This document shows positions 15,708 to 23,320 of a DNA stretch of 41,156 nt, piece by piece. The DNA is from a virus. The notes under the pieces were generated by a model that had not been told where the DNA came from, did not search any database, and saw only the letters and a list, made by a program, of their open reading frames with translations. How positions within the stretch are numbered: the stretch's first letter is position 1; each line of letters opens with the position of its first letter. The stretch spans positions 1 through 41,156 of IMG/VR virus record IMGVR_UViG_3300047320_000119. The stretch is one strand, 5' to 3'. Both the position numbers and the translations under genes were made by a program.

Positions 15708-17192
15708 ATGGCTAACCAGGTCTTCTCGACCATCCATACCAACTACGGCCTTCGCGCGATGGCGCAGGCTGAGGCGGCCGGGACGCGCATCAACCTCACA
15801 GCTGTCGCTGTGGGCGATGGCGCCGGCAACCCTGTCACGCCTGACGAAACGCAGACGCAGCTCGTGCGGGAAGTCGCAGGCACGCGCGTCGCACCGAACC
15901 GCGTGTATCAAGACACTGCCAATCCGCTGATGTTCATTGCGGAGATGGTCATTCCTGCCGCGATGGGCGGCTTCGTCATTCGCGAAATCGGCGTGTTCGA
16001 TGACTCCGGCTCGCTGTTTGCTGTGGCGAACGTGCCGGACACGTACAAGCCGGCACTGACCGACGGCGCGTTTTCGGACACCATCATTCGCATGCAGTTC
16101 TTCGTGACGAATGCGTCCGTCGTGAGCGTACAGATTGACCCGAACGTGGCCGTCGCGACTCAGCAATGGATTGCCAACACCATCACGATTCCGATGCTGC
16201 TCCCGGGCGGCACGACGGGCCAGGTGCTGGCGAAGCGCTCGAACGCTGACGGCGACACCGTGTGGCAAGACGGCACCGTCGCGCACGTCATCGTCGACAC
16301 CGTCGATGAGCAACAGACCCTCGCTGACGGGCAGCTCGTCGTCACGCTCGCAAAATGCACGACTATCGGCCTGGCCCTGTACATCGCCGGCGCGCGCCTG
16401 CTCCCGACGCAATGGACGGCGGATGCGACCGACATCACGAAGCTCACGCTCGCAGCTGCGTACCCTGCAGGCACTCAAGCGTACTTCGTGCAGAACGACC
16501 CGGCCGCATACCAGCCGATGCCGTTGCTGAAGTCGAACAACCTGGCTGACGTGCCGGACAAGAATGCCGCGCGCACGAACCTCGCCGTCGACAGCAAGGT
16601 GAACACGGACACACACGCGCCTTCGGGCCTTGTAGCGTTTTTCGCTGGCGGCACGGCTCCGGCTGGCTGGCTGAAGTGCAACGGTGCAGAAGTGAGCCGG
16701 ACGGCCTACGCAGCGCTATACGCTCGCATCGGTAACGCCTATGGCGCGGGCGATGGATTCAATACGTTCAAGGTGCCGGACATGCGCGGTGAGTTCATCC
16801 GCGGCTTCGACGATGGGCGTGGTGTTGACCCGGGCCGGACACTCGGCAGCTACCAGCAAAACGCGCTCGGCAGCCACAACCACACTGCTACGTCGGACAC
16901 GCAGGGCAGCCACAACCACGGCGGAGCAACGTCTGGCGTAGGCGACCACCAGCACGTTTCACCGTGGGGTGAAGCGGATTCGAACGGACCTTGGGGTAAC
17001 TACGGTAACAACCTCGAGGGCAGCCACTCGACCGATTTCGACAACCAATGGCGCCTGACTAGCCCGGCCGGTGCGCACGACCACACCATCAGCTCGGATG
17101 CCGCGCACGTGCACAACATCAAGGTTGCCTCCACGGGCGGCAGCGAAACACGGCCTAACAACCTCGCGATGCTTGCGTGCATCAAGTTCTAA
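15708..17192 (+). CDS. H: Tail fibre protein, P2 gpH-like with tail-collar domain
   Basis: A 494-aa side tail fibre. Residues about 1-150 match the P2-type fibre attachment domain (start MANQVFSTIHTNYGLRAMAQ, then FVIREIGVFDDSGSL). Residues about 300-390 form a phage tail-collar domain (GLVAFFAGGTAPAGWLKCNG and TFKVPDMRGEFIRGFD). The last 100 residues hold His-rich repeats (SHNHT, SHNHG, DHQH, AHDH, AHVH) typical of metal-stabilised fibre tips and end RPNNLAMLACIKF. It sits upstream of a small assembly-type gene. Confidence 0.88.
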   Translation: MANQVFSTIHTNYGLRAMAQAEAAGTRINLTAVAVGDGAGNPVTPDETQTQLVREVAGTRVAPNRVYQDTANPLMFIAEMVIPAAMGGFVIREIGVFDDSGSLFAVANVPDTYKPALTDGAFSDTIIRMQFFVTNASVVSVQIDPNVAVATQQWIANTITIPMLLPGGTTGQVLAKRSNADGDTVWQDGTVAHVIVDTVDEQQTLADGQLVVTLAKCTTIGLALYIAGARLLPTQWTADATDITKLTLAAAYPAGTQAYFVQNDPAAYQPMPLLKSNNLADVPDKNAARTNLAVDSKVNTDTHAPSGLVAFFAGGTAPAGWLKCNGAEVSRTAYAALYARIGNAYGAGDGFNTFKVPDMRGEFIRGFDDGRGVDPGRTLGSYQQNALGSHNHTATSDTQGSHNHGGATSGVGDHQHVSPWGEADSNGPWGNYGNNLEGSHSTDFDNQWRLTSPAGAHDHTISSDAAHVHNIKVASTGGSETRPNNLAMLACIKF

Positions 17193-17201
17193 GGAGTTTA
17201 C

Positions 17202-17501
17202 ATGAGCAAGACTGTATACCAAGCAAACCGCTACGGCATGTTCTGCGGCGAGACTGTGGCGGATGAAAGCCCGCTCGAGCCGGGCGTGTATCACCTGCCG
17301 GCCGGCACCGTCGAAACCGCTCCTCCGGCCAGCTGGCCTGACGACAAGTGGCCACGGTGGAACGGCTCCGCGTGGGAGCTCGTAAATCGCCCGCAGGCTC
17401 CCAGCGCTGAGGCGCGCGCGAAAGCTCTCGCAGCGCAGCTCACCCGACTGCAAGAGCAAATGACCGCCCTTCAAAAGGAGATTTCTGGAGATGTGGAATA
17501 A
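17202..17501 (+). CDS. Tail fibre assembly-type protein
   Basis: A 99-aa protein just after the fibre gene, with AAGGAG before its start. It has a short beta-rich N-terminus, a WPRWNGSAWELV motif near 46-57 and a C-terminal coiled-coil-like helix (about 68-95). This pattern is common in tail-fibre-associated chaperones. Its stop lies three bases before a promoter. Confidence 0.65.
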   Translation: MSKTVYQANRYGMFCGETVADESPLEPGVYHLPAGTVETAPPASWPDDKWPRWNGSAWELVNRPQAPSAEARAKALAAQLTRLQEQMTALQKEISGDVE

Positions 17502-17503
17502 GC

Positions 17504-17531
17504 TCGACATGAGTGCATTTCACACTATACT
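17504..17531 (+). promoter_or_regulatory. Early-type promoter inside the tail operon
   Basis: TCGACA (17504-17509), a 16-bp spacer containing GCATTTCACAC, and TATACT (17526-17531). The sequence and spacing are nearly the same as in promoters at 28131, 36511, 39574 and 40583 in the early/plasmid region. It points to a terminator 57 bp downstream of the -10, which suggests a short transcript. Confidence 0.65.
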
Positions 17532-17537
17532 AAGTAT

Positions 17538-17622
17538 GTCGCCGATGGGGAAACGGCTGGCATAAGGTAAGTCTCCTGGGGTTTTGGAACCGCCTCTCGT
17601 GTAGACGGGGGGCGGTTTTTTT
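17538..17622 (+). ncRNA. Candidate small RNA, about 85 nt
   Basis: The interval between the predicted start point of the 17504 promoter and the T-run of the terminator at 17588-17622 contains no reading frame with a ribosome site. It can form a 5' hairpin (GCCG/CGGC around 17550-17567) and the terminator stem. Between them the stretch GTCTCCTGGGG is complementary to CCAGGAG ribosome sites such as those before repA and the 83-aa gene. A transcribed RNA is inferred, not shown. Confidence 0.4.
17588..17622 (+). terminator. Intrinsic terminator after the fibre module
   Basis: AACCGCC (17588-17594) pairs with GGCGGTT (17611-17617) and is followed by a run of T. It would end the short transcript and any read-through from the baseplate/fibre genes before the sheath unit. 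Confidence 0.75.
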
Positions 17623-17641
17623 ACGATACATCGCCTCGCGC

Positions 17642-17657
17642 CTATATCGCAGGAGGA
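17642..17657 (+). promoter_or_regulatory. Late-region repeated motif, copy 5
   Basis: CTATATCGCAGGAGGA, noncoding, between the terminator at 17622 and the sheath gene 76 bp downstream. A control site just after a terminator and before a highly expressed virion operon is what a late promoter would look like. Confidence 0.5.
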
Positions 17658-17733
17658 TTCGTTAACTCAGGCAACCCAGAATGCTTGTATCCCATCCGCA
17701 CATGTGCCCTCGTTTAAAGGACCTCCGCACAAA

Positions 17734-19155
17734 ATGACAACTTCTTTTCTGCACGGCGTCGAAGTTCTCGACATCGACGACGGCCCGCGCCCTATTAGCG
17801 TCGTGGCCACTTCCGTCATCGGCCTGGTGGGCACTGCTCCCGACGCCGATGCAACCGTATTTCCGCTGAACACTCCGGTTCTCATCGCTGGCTCGCGCTC
17901 TACCGCTGCGAAGCTCGACATGACCGGTAACGGCCTCGGCACGCTGCCCGACGCAATGGACTCGATTTTCGACCAAGCTGGTGCGGTCGTTATCGTCATT
18001 CGTGTCGAAGACGGCGCTGACGAAAAGACCACTATCGCCAACGTCATCGGCGGCGTCGACCCGGTGACAAGCCAGGACAAGGGCGTGCAAGCCCTGCTCA
18101 CGGCTGAGACCGTCACGGGCTTCGCTCCGCGCATTTTCATCGCTCCTGGATTCACGCATCAGCGCGTGACGGGCGGTGTAATCGCCGTAGGCTTCACGGC
18201 CGGCGCAGGACTCACGGACGGCACCTACGTCGTCTCCGCTGACACTGGCTTCGCTCAAGCTACGGTAACCGTCAAGGGCGGCGTTGTTACTGCCGTCGCA
18301 GTGTCGAAGCCCGGCTCCGACTACATCGTCGCTCCTACGTTCGAACTGCCTGCAGCTGCGGGCACGCCGACCGAAGAACCGACGTTCACCGCGACTATCG
18401 GCGCAGCTGGCAACGCGGTTGTCGCTGAGCTCATCGGTATCGCTGACCGCATGCGCGCAGTCATCGTTCAAGACGGCCCGGACACGAACGACCAAGCTGC
18501 CATTCAAATGGCTGGCGACTTCGGCAGCAAGCGCGTGTATCTCGTCGACCCGAAGGGCGTGAAGACCGACAGCGCTGGCAACCTGGTGACGTGCTACGCG
18601 TCCGCCTTGGTCGCAGGCCTCATCGCGCAAATCGACAACACGAAGGGCTTCTGGTGGTCGCCGTCTAACCAGCTCATCAATGGCATCCAGGCAACCAGCC
18701 GGGCCATCGACTTCAAGCTGGGCGACGCATCGAGCCGCGCGAACCTGCTCAACGCAGCGAACGTAGCAACCATCATCCGCTCGAAGGGCTTCAAGCTCTG
18801 GGGCAACCGCACGCTGTCGAGCGACCCGAAGTGGAAGTTCCTGTCGGTCGTCAGGACAGCCGACATCATCAACGACAGCCTGTTGGCAGCTCACATGTGG
18901 GCCGTCGACCAGGGCATCACGAAGAACTACGTGACCGAAGTCGTGGAAGGCGTGAACGCGTTCCTGCGCAGCCTGGTGACACAAGGCGCGATTCTGGGTG
19001 GTGTCTGCTGGGCGGATGCGGATTTGAACTCTGCTGCGGCCATCGCTGACGGCGAAATCTTCTTTGATTTCGACTTCACGCCCGCGTATCCCGCTGAGCA
19101 CATCACGTTCCGTTCGCACCTGGTGAACGACTACGTCCAGACGATTTTCGACTAA
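17734..19155 (+). CDS. FI: Contractile tail sheath, P2 FI-like
   Basis: A 473-aa sheath protein. ATG at 17734 is chosen because AAAGGA lies just upstream; the longer GTG reading from 17704 covers that site. N-terminal FLHGVEVLDIDDGPRPI and the C-terminal WADADLNSAAAIADGEIFFDFDFTPAYPAEHI match the P2 family. It is about 75 residues longer than P2 FI (396 aa). The excess lies at residues about 148-228, a Gly/Thr-rich beta domain (GTYVVSADTGFAQATVTVKG) placed between APGFTHQ and AVVAELIGIADRMRAVIV. This insert probably projects from the sheath surface. Confidence 0.92.
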   Translation: MTTSFLHGVEVLDIDDGPRPISVVATSVIGLVGTAPDADATVFPLNTPVLIAGSRSTAAKLDMTGNGLGTLPDAMDSIFDQAGAVVIVIRVEDGADEKTTIANVIGGVDPVTSQDKGVQALLTAETVTGFAPRIFIAPGFTHQRVTGGVIAVGFTAGAGLTDGTYVVSADTGFAQATVTVKGGVVTAVAVSKPGSDYIVAPTFELPAAAGTPTEEPTFTATIGAAGNAVVAELIGIADRMRAVIVQDGPDTNDQAAIQMAGDFGSKRVYLVDPKGVKTDSAGNLVTCYASALVAGLIAQIDNTKGFWWSPSNQLINGIQATSRAIDFKLGDASSRANLLNAANVATIIRSKGFKLWGNRTLSSDPKWKFLSVVRTADIINDSLLAAHMWAVDQGITKNYVTEVVEGVNAFLRSLVTQGAILGGVCWADADLNSAAAIADGEIFFDFDFTPAYPAEHITFRSHLVNDYVQTIFD

Positions 19156-19165
19156 CCAATGACGC

Positions 19166-19187
19166 GCGGGGCGTAAAGGCGCCCCGC
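19166..19187 (+). terminator. Hairpin between sheath and tube genes
   Basis: GCGGGGC (19166-19172) and GCCCCGC (19181-19187) form a strong stem with an eight-base loop but no T-run. It may be an RNA-stabilising or partial attenuation hairpin at the end of the sheath gene. Confidence 0.4.
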
Positions 19188-19216
19188 TCATCAACGCACA
19201 GAAAAGGAGACTGCAA

Positions 19217-19723
19217 ATGGCAGCTCGTGACGTAATCAAGAATATGAACCTGTTCGTGAACGGCAAGGACTTTGCCGGTCAAGTTCAGGATGTTGACCCG
19301 CCGAAAATCACCCTCAAGACCGAGGATTTCCGCGGCGGCGGCATGTTCGGCCCAATGAAAATCACCATGGGCGTGGAAGCGCTCGAGACGAGCTTCTCGC
19401 TCATCTCGTACGACAAAGACGTGCTCGCACTGCTGTCGTTCGCTGAAGGCTCGTCGACCTCTGTGACCATCCGCGGCTCCCTGGAGGATTCGGCTGGAAA
19501 CGTGACGCCTATCTGCATGACGATGCGCGGAAAGATTACGGCGCAAGACCCGGGCTCATGGAAGCCGGGCGATGTTCCGTCGCTGAAGACCACGATGGCT
19601 CTGAGCTATTACAAGCTCCAGCATGGCCGCACGACCGTGACCGAACTGGACATCGAAAACATGATTCAGACGATTAACGGCACCGATGTGCTCGCGGCGA
19701 CGCGCAGCGCGCTGGGCCTGTAA
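19217..19723 (+). CDS. FII: Tail tube protein, P2 FII-like
   Basis: A 168-aa inner tube protein, close to P2 FII (172 aa). It starts after AAGGAG. Family sequence includes NMNLFVNGKDFAGQVQDVDP near the start, ALETSFSLISYDKDVLALL in the middle, and the C-terminal YYKLQHGRTTVTELDIENMI. It follows the sheath as in P2 and Mu-type tails. Confidence 0.92.
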   Translation: MAARDVIKNMNLFVNGKDFAGQVQDVDPPKITLKTEDFRGGGMFGPMKITMGVEALETSFSLISYDKDVLALLSFAEGSSTSVTIRGSLEDSAGNVTPICMTMRGKITAQDPGSWKPGDVPSLKTTMALSYYKLQHGRTTVTELDIENMIQTINGTDVLAATRSALGL

Positions 19724-19795
19724 GCCAAGCATCAAACGACGGCCGGCACTGTCCGGCCATCAATAAACACTCCTAAACACAGGGCGATTTCCCAA

Positions 19796-20356
19796 ATGAG
19801 AAACAAGGCTTCCCAGTACACGAGCGACAACGCAGACGGTTCTGTAACCATCACGCTGTCCCGGCCGTTCGACGTTAACGGCGAGAAGCTCACCGCGCTG
19901 ACCATGCGCGAGCCGACCGTTAATGACCAGCTGATTGCGGCTGAAGTCAAGGGAACGGAAACGGATAAGGACGTCCAGTATTTCTCGAGCCTGACCGGCG
20001 TAGCTCCGTCCGACTTGAGCCGCCTCCCGATTCGCGACTACACGCGCATCGCGGCAGCATTCACAAAGTTTCTAAGCAAGGTCTCTGAAGGCGCAGACAA
20101 CGTCGAAGGTGACGGGTTCACGACTATCACGCTGTCCCGGCCGTTCGATGTTAAGGGCGAGAAGCTGTCGACGCTGACCATGCGCGAACCGACGGTCGGT
20201 GACCAACTCGTTGCTGCGCAATCGAAGGGCACTGAGACATCGAAAGAGCTCCAGTATTTCTCGAATCTGTGCGGAGTCGCTACGGTTGACCTGCGCCGGC
20301 TCCCGGTTTGCGACTACACGCGCATCGCGGCTGCGTTCTCAAATTTTCTCGACTGA
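19796..20356 (+). CDS. E: Tail assembly chaperone E, internally duplicated
   Basis: A 186-aa protein made of two copies of one ~75-aa unit. Copy 1 (about 15-102) and copy 2 (about 108-186) both contain TITLSRPFDV, GEKL, LTMREPTV, DQL, KGTET, QYFS, RLP and DYTRIAAAF. P2 E and its relatives carry one unit (about 90 aa). The product is a chaperone for tape-measure assembly and lies directly before the tape measure. The second unit ends at a slippery A_AAT_TTT; the equivalent place in copy 1 reads ACA AAG TTT and is not slippery. Confidence 0.88.
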   Translation: MRNKASQYTSDNADGSVTITLSRPFDVNGEKLTALTMREPTVNDQLIAAEVKGTETDKDVQYFSSLTGVAPSDLSRLPIRDYTRIAAAFTKFLSKVSEGADNVEGDGFTTITLSRPFDVKGEKLSTLTMREPTVGDQLVAAQSKGTETSKELQYFSNLCGVATVDLRRLPVCDYTRIAAAFSNFLD

Positions 20357-20481
20357 CCCCGGACACGGTGCGCGGTGGGACGCTGGCTCTGGCTTCCCAA
20401 ACCGGGTGGTCAGAGCGCTCAATCATGAGCATGCGCACATCCAAATTCATTTGGTACATCGAAGGGCTTAACCCGCAATAA
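19796..20481 (+). CDS. E-E' frameshift product
   Basis: A -1 shift at A_AAT_TTT (20341-20347) moves ribosomes off the E frame, which otherwise stops at 20354. They then read SRLTPDTVRGGTL, ALASQTGWSERSIMS and FIWYIEGLNPQ to a TAA at 20479-20481, ten bases before the tape measure. The -1 frame is open throughout and protein-like, with a GWSE segment typical of E'/G-T-type extensions. P2, lambda and many tailed phages make such fused chaperones. The shift is inferred from the site, the frame and family precedent. Confidence 0.7.
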
Positions 20482-20490
20482 CACTCAATC

Positions 20491-22620
20491 ATGTCGAATA
20501 AAAAGCTCAACGCAACCATCACAATCGGCGGCACCGTAGCTAGCAGCCTCAAGAGCGCTGTCGGCTCGGCGATGAAGGGCGTGGGCGGCATCGGCAAAGA
20601 GATTGAGGTTCTCGCTAAGAAGCAGAACGTTCTCACGGCAGCTACACGCCAGATGGGCAACGAGCTCATGCGCGCGCGTAAGGCGAAGGTCGAAGATGCG
20701 GCCTCGGTCGCCCGGCTTTCCGAAACCTACACCCGCCTGCAGGCGCAGCTCGACAAGACGCGGCGCGCTCAGGAGCGCCTGGTTGCTGCTCAAGAGCGGT
20801 CGAAGAACATTCGAGCAGCCTCCGGCAAGGTCGTGTCCGGCGCATCGAGCGCCGCTTTTGGCATTGGCGCGGGCGCTGTTGCCGTGGGCGCGATGGTTAC
20901 TCCGATGATTCACGAGGCTATCAAGAATCAGGCCCTCGAGCGGAGCATCACGATGATGGGCTTCAACAAGGACCAGACGAAGGACCTTCTGCACGCCGGC
21001 CAGACAACGCAGCAATTCGGTGTATCGGCTAACGAGACTAAAGAACGCCTCTCTGACCTGGCTGCCGCCTTCGGTGACGCTGAGCACGCCGTGACTGCGC
21101 TGCCTCGCGCACTGAAGATGGACTTCGCCCTGCGCAATATCGCTGGTGGCGATGCTATCGAAGCGCAGATGCCGCGTTTCTGGAAGTCTATGGAGCTGCT
21201 CGGCGGCACGGCGAACGGCGGCCGGGACCTGAACGCAATGGCGAACATGGCATTTCAGCAGATGGCTGCGACGAAGGGCAACGTGAACCCTGAAGAGCTG
21301 TTCCATGCTGTTCAACGCGGTGGTGTGGCTGTCAAGTCGATGGACAAAGAAGCCCTGTTCTATCACGACACGGCACTTCTGAACGAAATGGGCGGCGATG
21401 CTTACGGCACGGCGATGATGACCGCGTATCAGGCGCTGGCGCAAGGGAAAATCACGCGCCGCGCGGCTCGTAATATGGAGAAGTTCGGCCTCATTGCCGA
21501 CTCGTCGAAGGTCACGCATGACAAGAGCGGCCAGCTGTCGTTTCTGAACCCAGGCGCCCTAAAGGGCTATGACATTTTCGTGCACGACCAGCAAAAATGG
21601 GTCGACACAATCCTCATTCCGCTGCTGAAGTCGCACGGCATCGACCCGCACGACAAGACGAAGGTCTCAGAAGCGCTCGGCAGCATGATGAGCGACCGGA
21701 AAGGCTCGAACCTGATTTTCACGCGTGTGACGCAGAGCGAACTCGTCAACAAAGACGCGGACCTCACTCGCCAATCCGCCGACATCGACGCGCAGGCTGA
21801 AGCACGTCGGAACTCAGCTGACGGAAAGATGGATGAGGCGCATGCGCAGCTGGAGAACGCTGAGAAAAACATGGGCAATGTTTTCCTGCCCGTTTTCGCG
21901 GATGCCATGACCAGTGCGGCTGAAAAGCTCCGAGCGTTCAACGACCTGGCGGTCACATCGCCGGAACTGTTCAAGGCGCTCACCGGCGGCCTCGTAGCCG
22001 TCGTGGGTGGGGTCACCGCGCTCACTGCGGCCGGCGTAGGGTCGACCGTGACGACTTGGGCGCTGTCAACCGCGGTCGAGACCATGGGCCTCAATGCAGG
22101 CGGCGCAGCAGGTCGGGTCGCGAGCCTCGCGGCGAGCTTCCTGGGCTCGGCGGGTCTAGTTGTCGCGCTGAGCATGGTCGCGCTCCAGGTAGCGAAGATT
22201 TTGGGGCTGCCTGACACGGATATGGCCAAGGGCGCGAAGGATATTCAGGACGGCAACTGGGGGGCCGCATCAGCGCATCTTCCAGCCTTCGAGTTTACTC
22301 GCGCGTTTGCGTCACATCTGCGCGGTGTGCCGAATGCAGACATCGCCATGGCGGTCATGGATGAACGTAGTCCTAACCTGCCGGCGCCTGCGCTTCCCGA
22401 AGCGCTGCCTGATTACAAGCTGCCGCCCAGCCTACCCTCGCGTGCAGGCAATGGCTCAGCGTACGGCGCGAACACGACAGTGCACGTCGGCGGCATCACT
22501 GTGGTTCAGCAGCCCGGCGAAGACGGTGCCGCGCTAGCCAAGCGGATGGCAGACGAACTTGGACGGCGCGCATCGACGCAGCGCCGCGGATACATGTTTG
22601 ACACGGGAGCAGCACACTAA
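20491..22620 (+). CDS. T: Tail tape measure protein
   Basis: A 709-aa tape measure that sets tail length. It has an N-terminal basic helix, a long coiled-coil stretch (about 38-105), Ala/Gly-rich hydrophobic segments near 110-150 and about 490-575 that could insert in the host inner membrane, and a polar C-terminus. P2 gpT is 815 aa, so the tail should be somewhat shorter than that of P2. Its stop overlaps U by one base. Confidence 0.9.
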   Translation: MSNKKLNATITIGGTVASSLKSAVGSAMKGVGGIGKEIEVLAKKQNVLTAATRQMGNELMRARKAKVEDAASVARLSETYTRLQAQLDKTRRAQERLVAAQERSKNIRAASGKVVSGASSAAFGIGAGAVAVGAMVTPMIHEAIKNQALERSITMMGFNKDQTKDLLHAGQTTQQFGVSANETKERLSDLAAAFGDAEHAVTALPRALKMDFALRNIAGGDAIEAQMPRFWKSMELLGGTANGGRDLNAMANMAFQQMAATKGNVNPEELFHAVQRGGVAVKSMDKEALFYHDTALLNEMGGDAYGTAMMTAYQALAQGKITRRAARNMEKFGLIADSSKVTHDKSGQLSFLNPGALKGYDIFVHDQQKWVDTILIPLLKSHGIDPHDKTKVSEALGSMMSDRKGSNLIFTRVTQSELVNKDADLTRQSADIDAQAEARRNSADGKMDEAHAQLENAEKNMGNVFLPVFADAMTSAAEKLRAFNDLAVTSPELFKALTGGLVAVVGGVTALTAAGVGSTVTTWALSTAVETMGLNAGGAAGRVASLAASFLGSAGLVVALSMVALQVAKILGLPDTDMAKGAKDIQDGNWGAASAHLPAFEFTRAFASHLRGVPNADIAMAVMDERSPNLPAPALPEALPDYKLPPSLPSRAGNGSAYGANTTVHVGGITVVQQPGEDGAALAKRMADELGRRASTQRRGYMFDTGAAH

Positions 22621-23105
22621 TGAGCCTCGGAAGCTTTGTCTCGGGATACATCCCGATGCTGCGGCTTGGCAGCATCAACTTCGCCTTGAATACAGCCGTA
22701 TATCAAGAAATGCAGCGAACCGCCGAATACAACTGGCCTGGGCAAGAGCGCTTCGGCCAGCTCGCGGCGCTGCAGTACACCGGTCCCGGCGAGGAAACCA
22801 TGACGCTGCCTGGCGTCATCTATCCGACGTACAAGGGCAGCGCGAACGCCATCGCGAATCTGCGCACGCTCGCGTCGCTCGGTCAGCCGCAGATGCTGAT
22901 GGACTCGCAGGGGAAGCTATACGGTAACTGGGTCATCGTGCGCGTTGAAGAGAAGCGCAGCGAATTCGCGCTGCTCAACATGCCGAAAAAAATCGAGTTC
23001 TCGGTGACCCTGAAGCGCTTCGATGGTAAAGACGGCAGCCTGCTGCCGAACCTCGCAGGCACGAGCGCCGGTACGGCGATTAACGTCATCACGAACCTCA
23101 TCTGA
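22620..23105 (+). CDS. U: Tail terminator, P2 gpU-like
   Basis: A 161-aa P2 gpU-family protein (P2 gpU is 159 aa). The N-terminal half contains QEMQRTAEYNWPGQERFG and GPGEETMTLPGVIYP; the C-terminal part contains LMDSQGKLYGNWVIVRVEEKRSEF. It starts one base before the tape measure ends and overlaps X. Known family members cap the tail. Confidence 0.9.
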   Translation: MSLGSFVSGYIPMLRLGSINFALNTAVYQEMQRTAEYNWPGQERFGQLAALQYTGPGEETMTLPGVIYPTYKGSANAIANLRTLASLGQPQMLMDSQGKLYGNWVIVRVEEKRSEFALLNMPKKIEFSVTLKRFDGKDGSLLPNLAGTSAGTAINVITNLI

Positions 23106-23317
23106 TGAGCACGACATACGTCACGAAAGACGGCGACACCGCTGATTCTATTGCCTGGAGCTACTACGGCACTCGAGCCGGCCTGGTGGTCGAGCAGCTC
23201 CTGGACGCAAACAAGGGCCTCGCGTCCTATGGCCCGCTGCTGCCTGCAGGAATCACGGTCACGCTGCCGGACGTCGTGCAGACGCAGGTGACGCAAGTAA
23301 TCCGGCTTTGGGACTGA
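23105..23317 (+). CDS. X: Tail protein X, LysM-like
   Basis: A 70-aa LysM-like protein of the P2 gpX family. The pattern YVTKDGDTADSIAWSYYG, then LDANKGLASYGPLLPAG, then VTLP matches other members closely. It lies between U and D as in P2. The likely place is the tail tip or baseplate hub. Confidence 0.9.
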   Translation: MSTTYVTKDGDTADSIAWSYYGTRAGLVVEQLLDANKGLASYGPLLPAGITVTLPDVVQTQVTQVIRLWD

Positions 23318-23320
23318 CAC

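Noticed and set aside
17662-19266. 534-aa open frame on the minus strand over the sheath gene
   Set aside because: Shadow of the P2-like sheath coding sequence with no domain signature.
22905-22920. ACTCGCAGGGGAAGC in gene U as a sixth late motif
   Set aside because: It matches only the TCGCAGG core and lacks the CCTAT part; it is not near a module boundary. Treated as chance.
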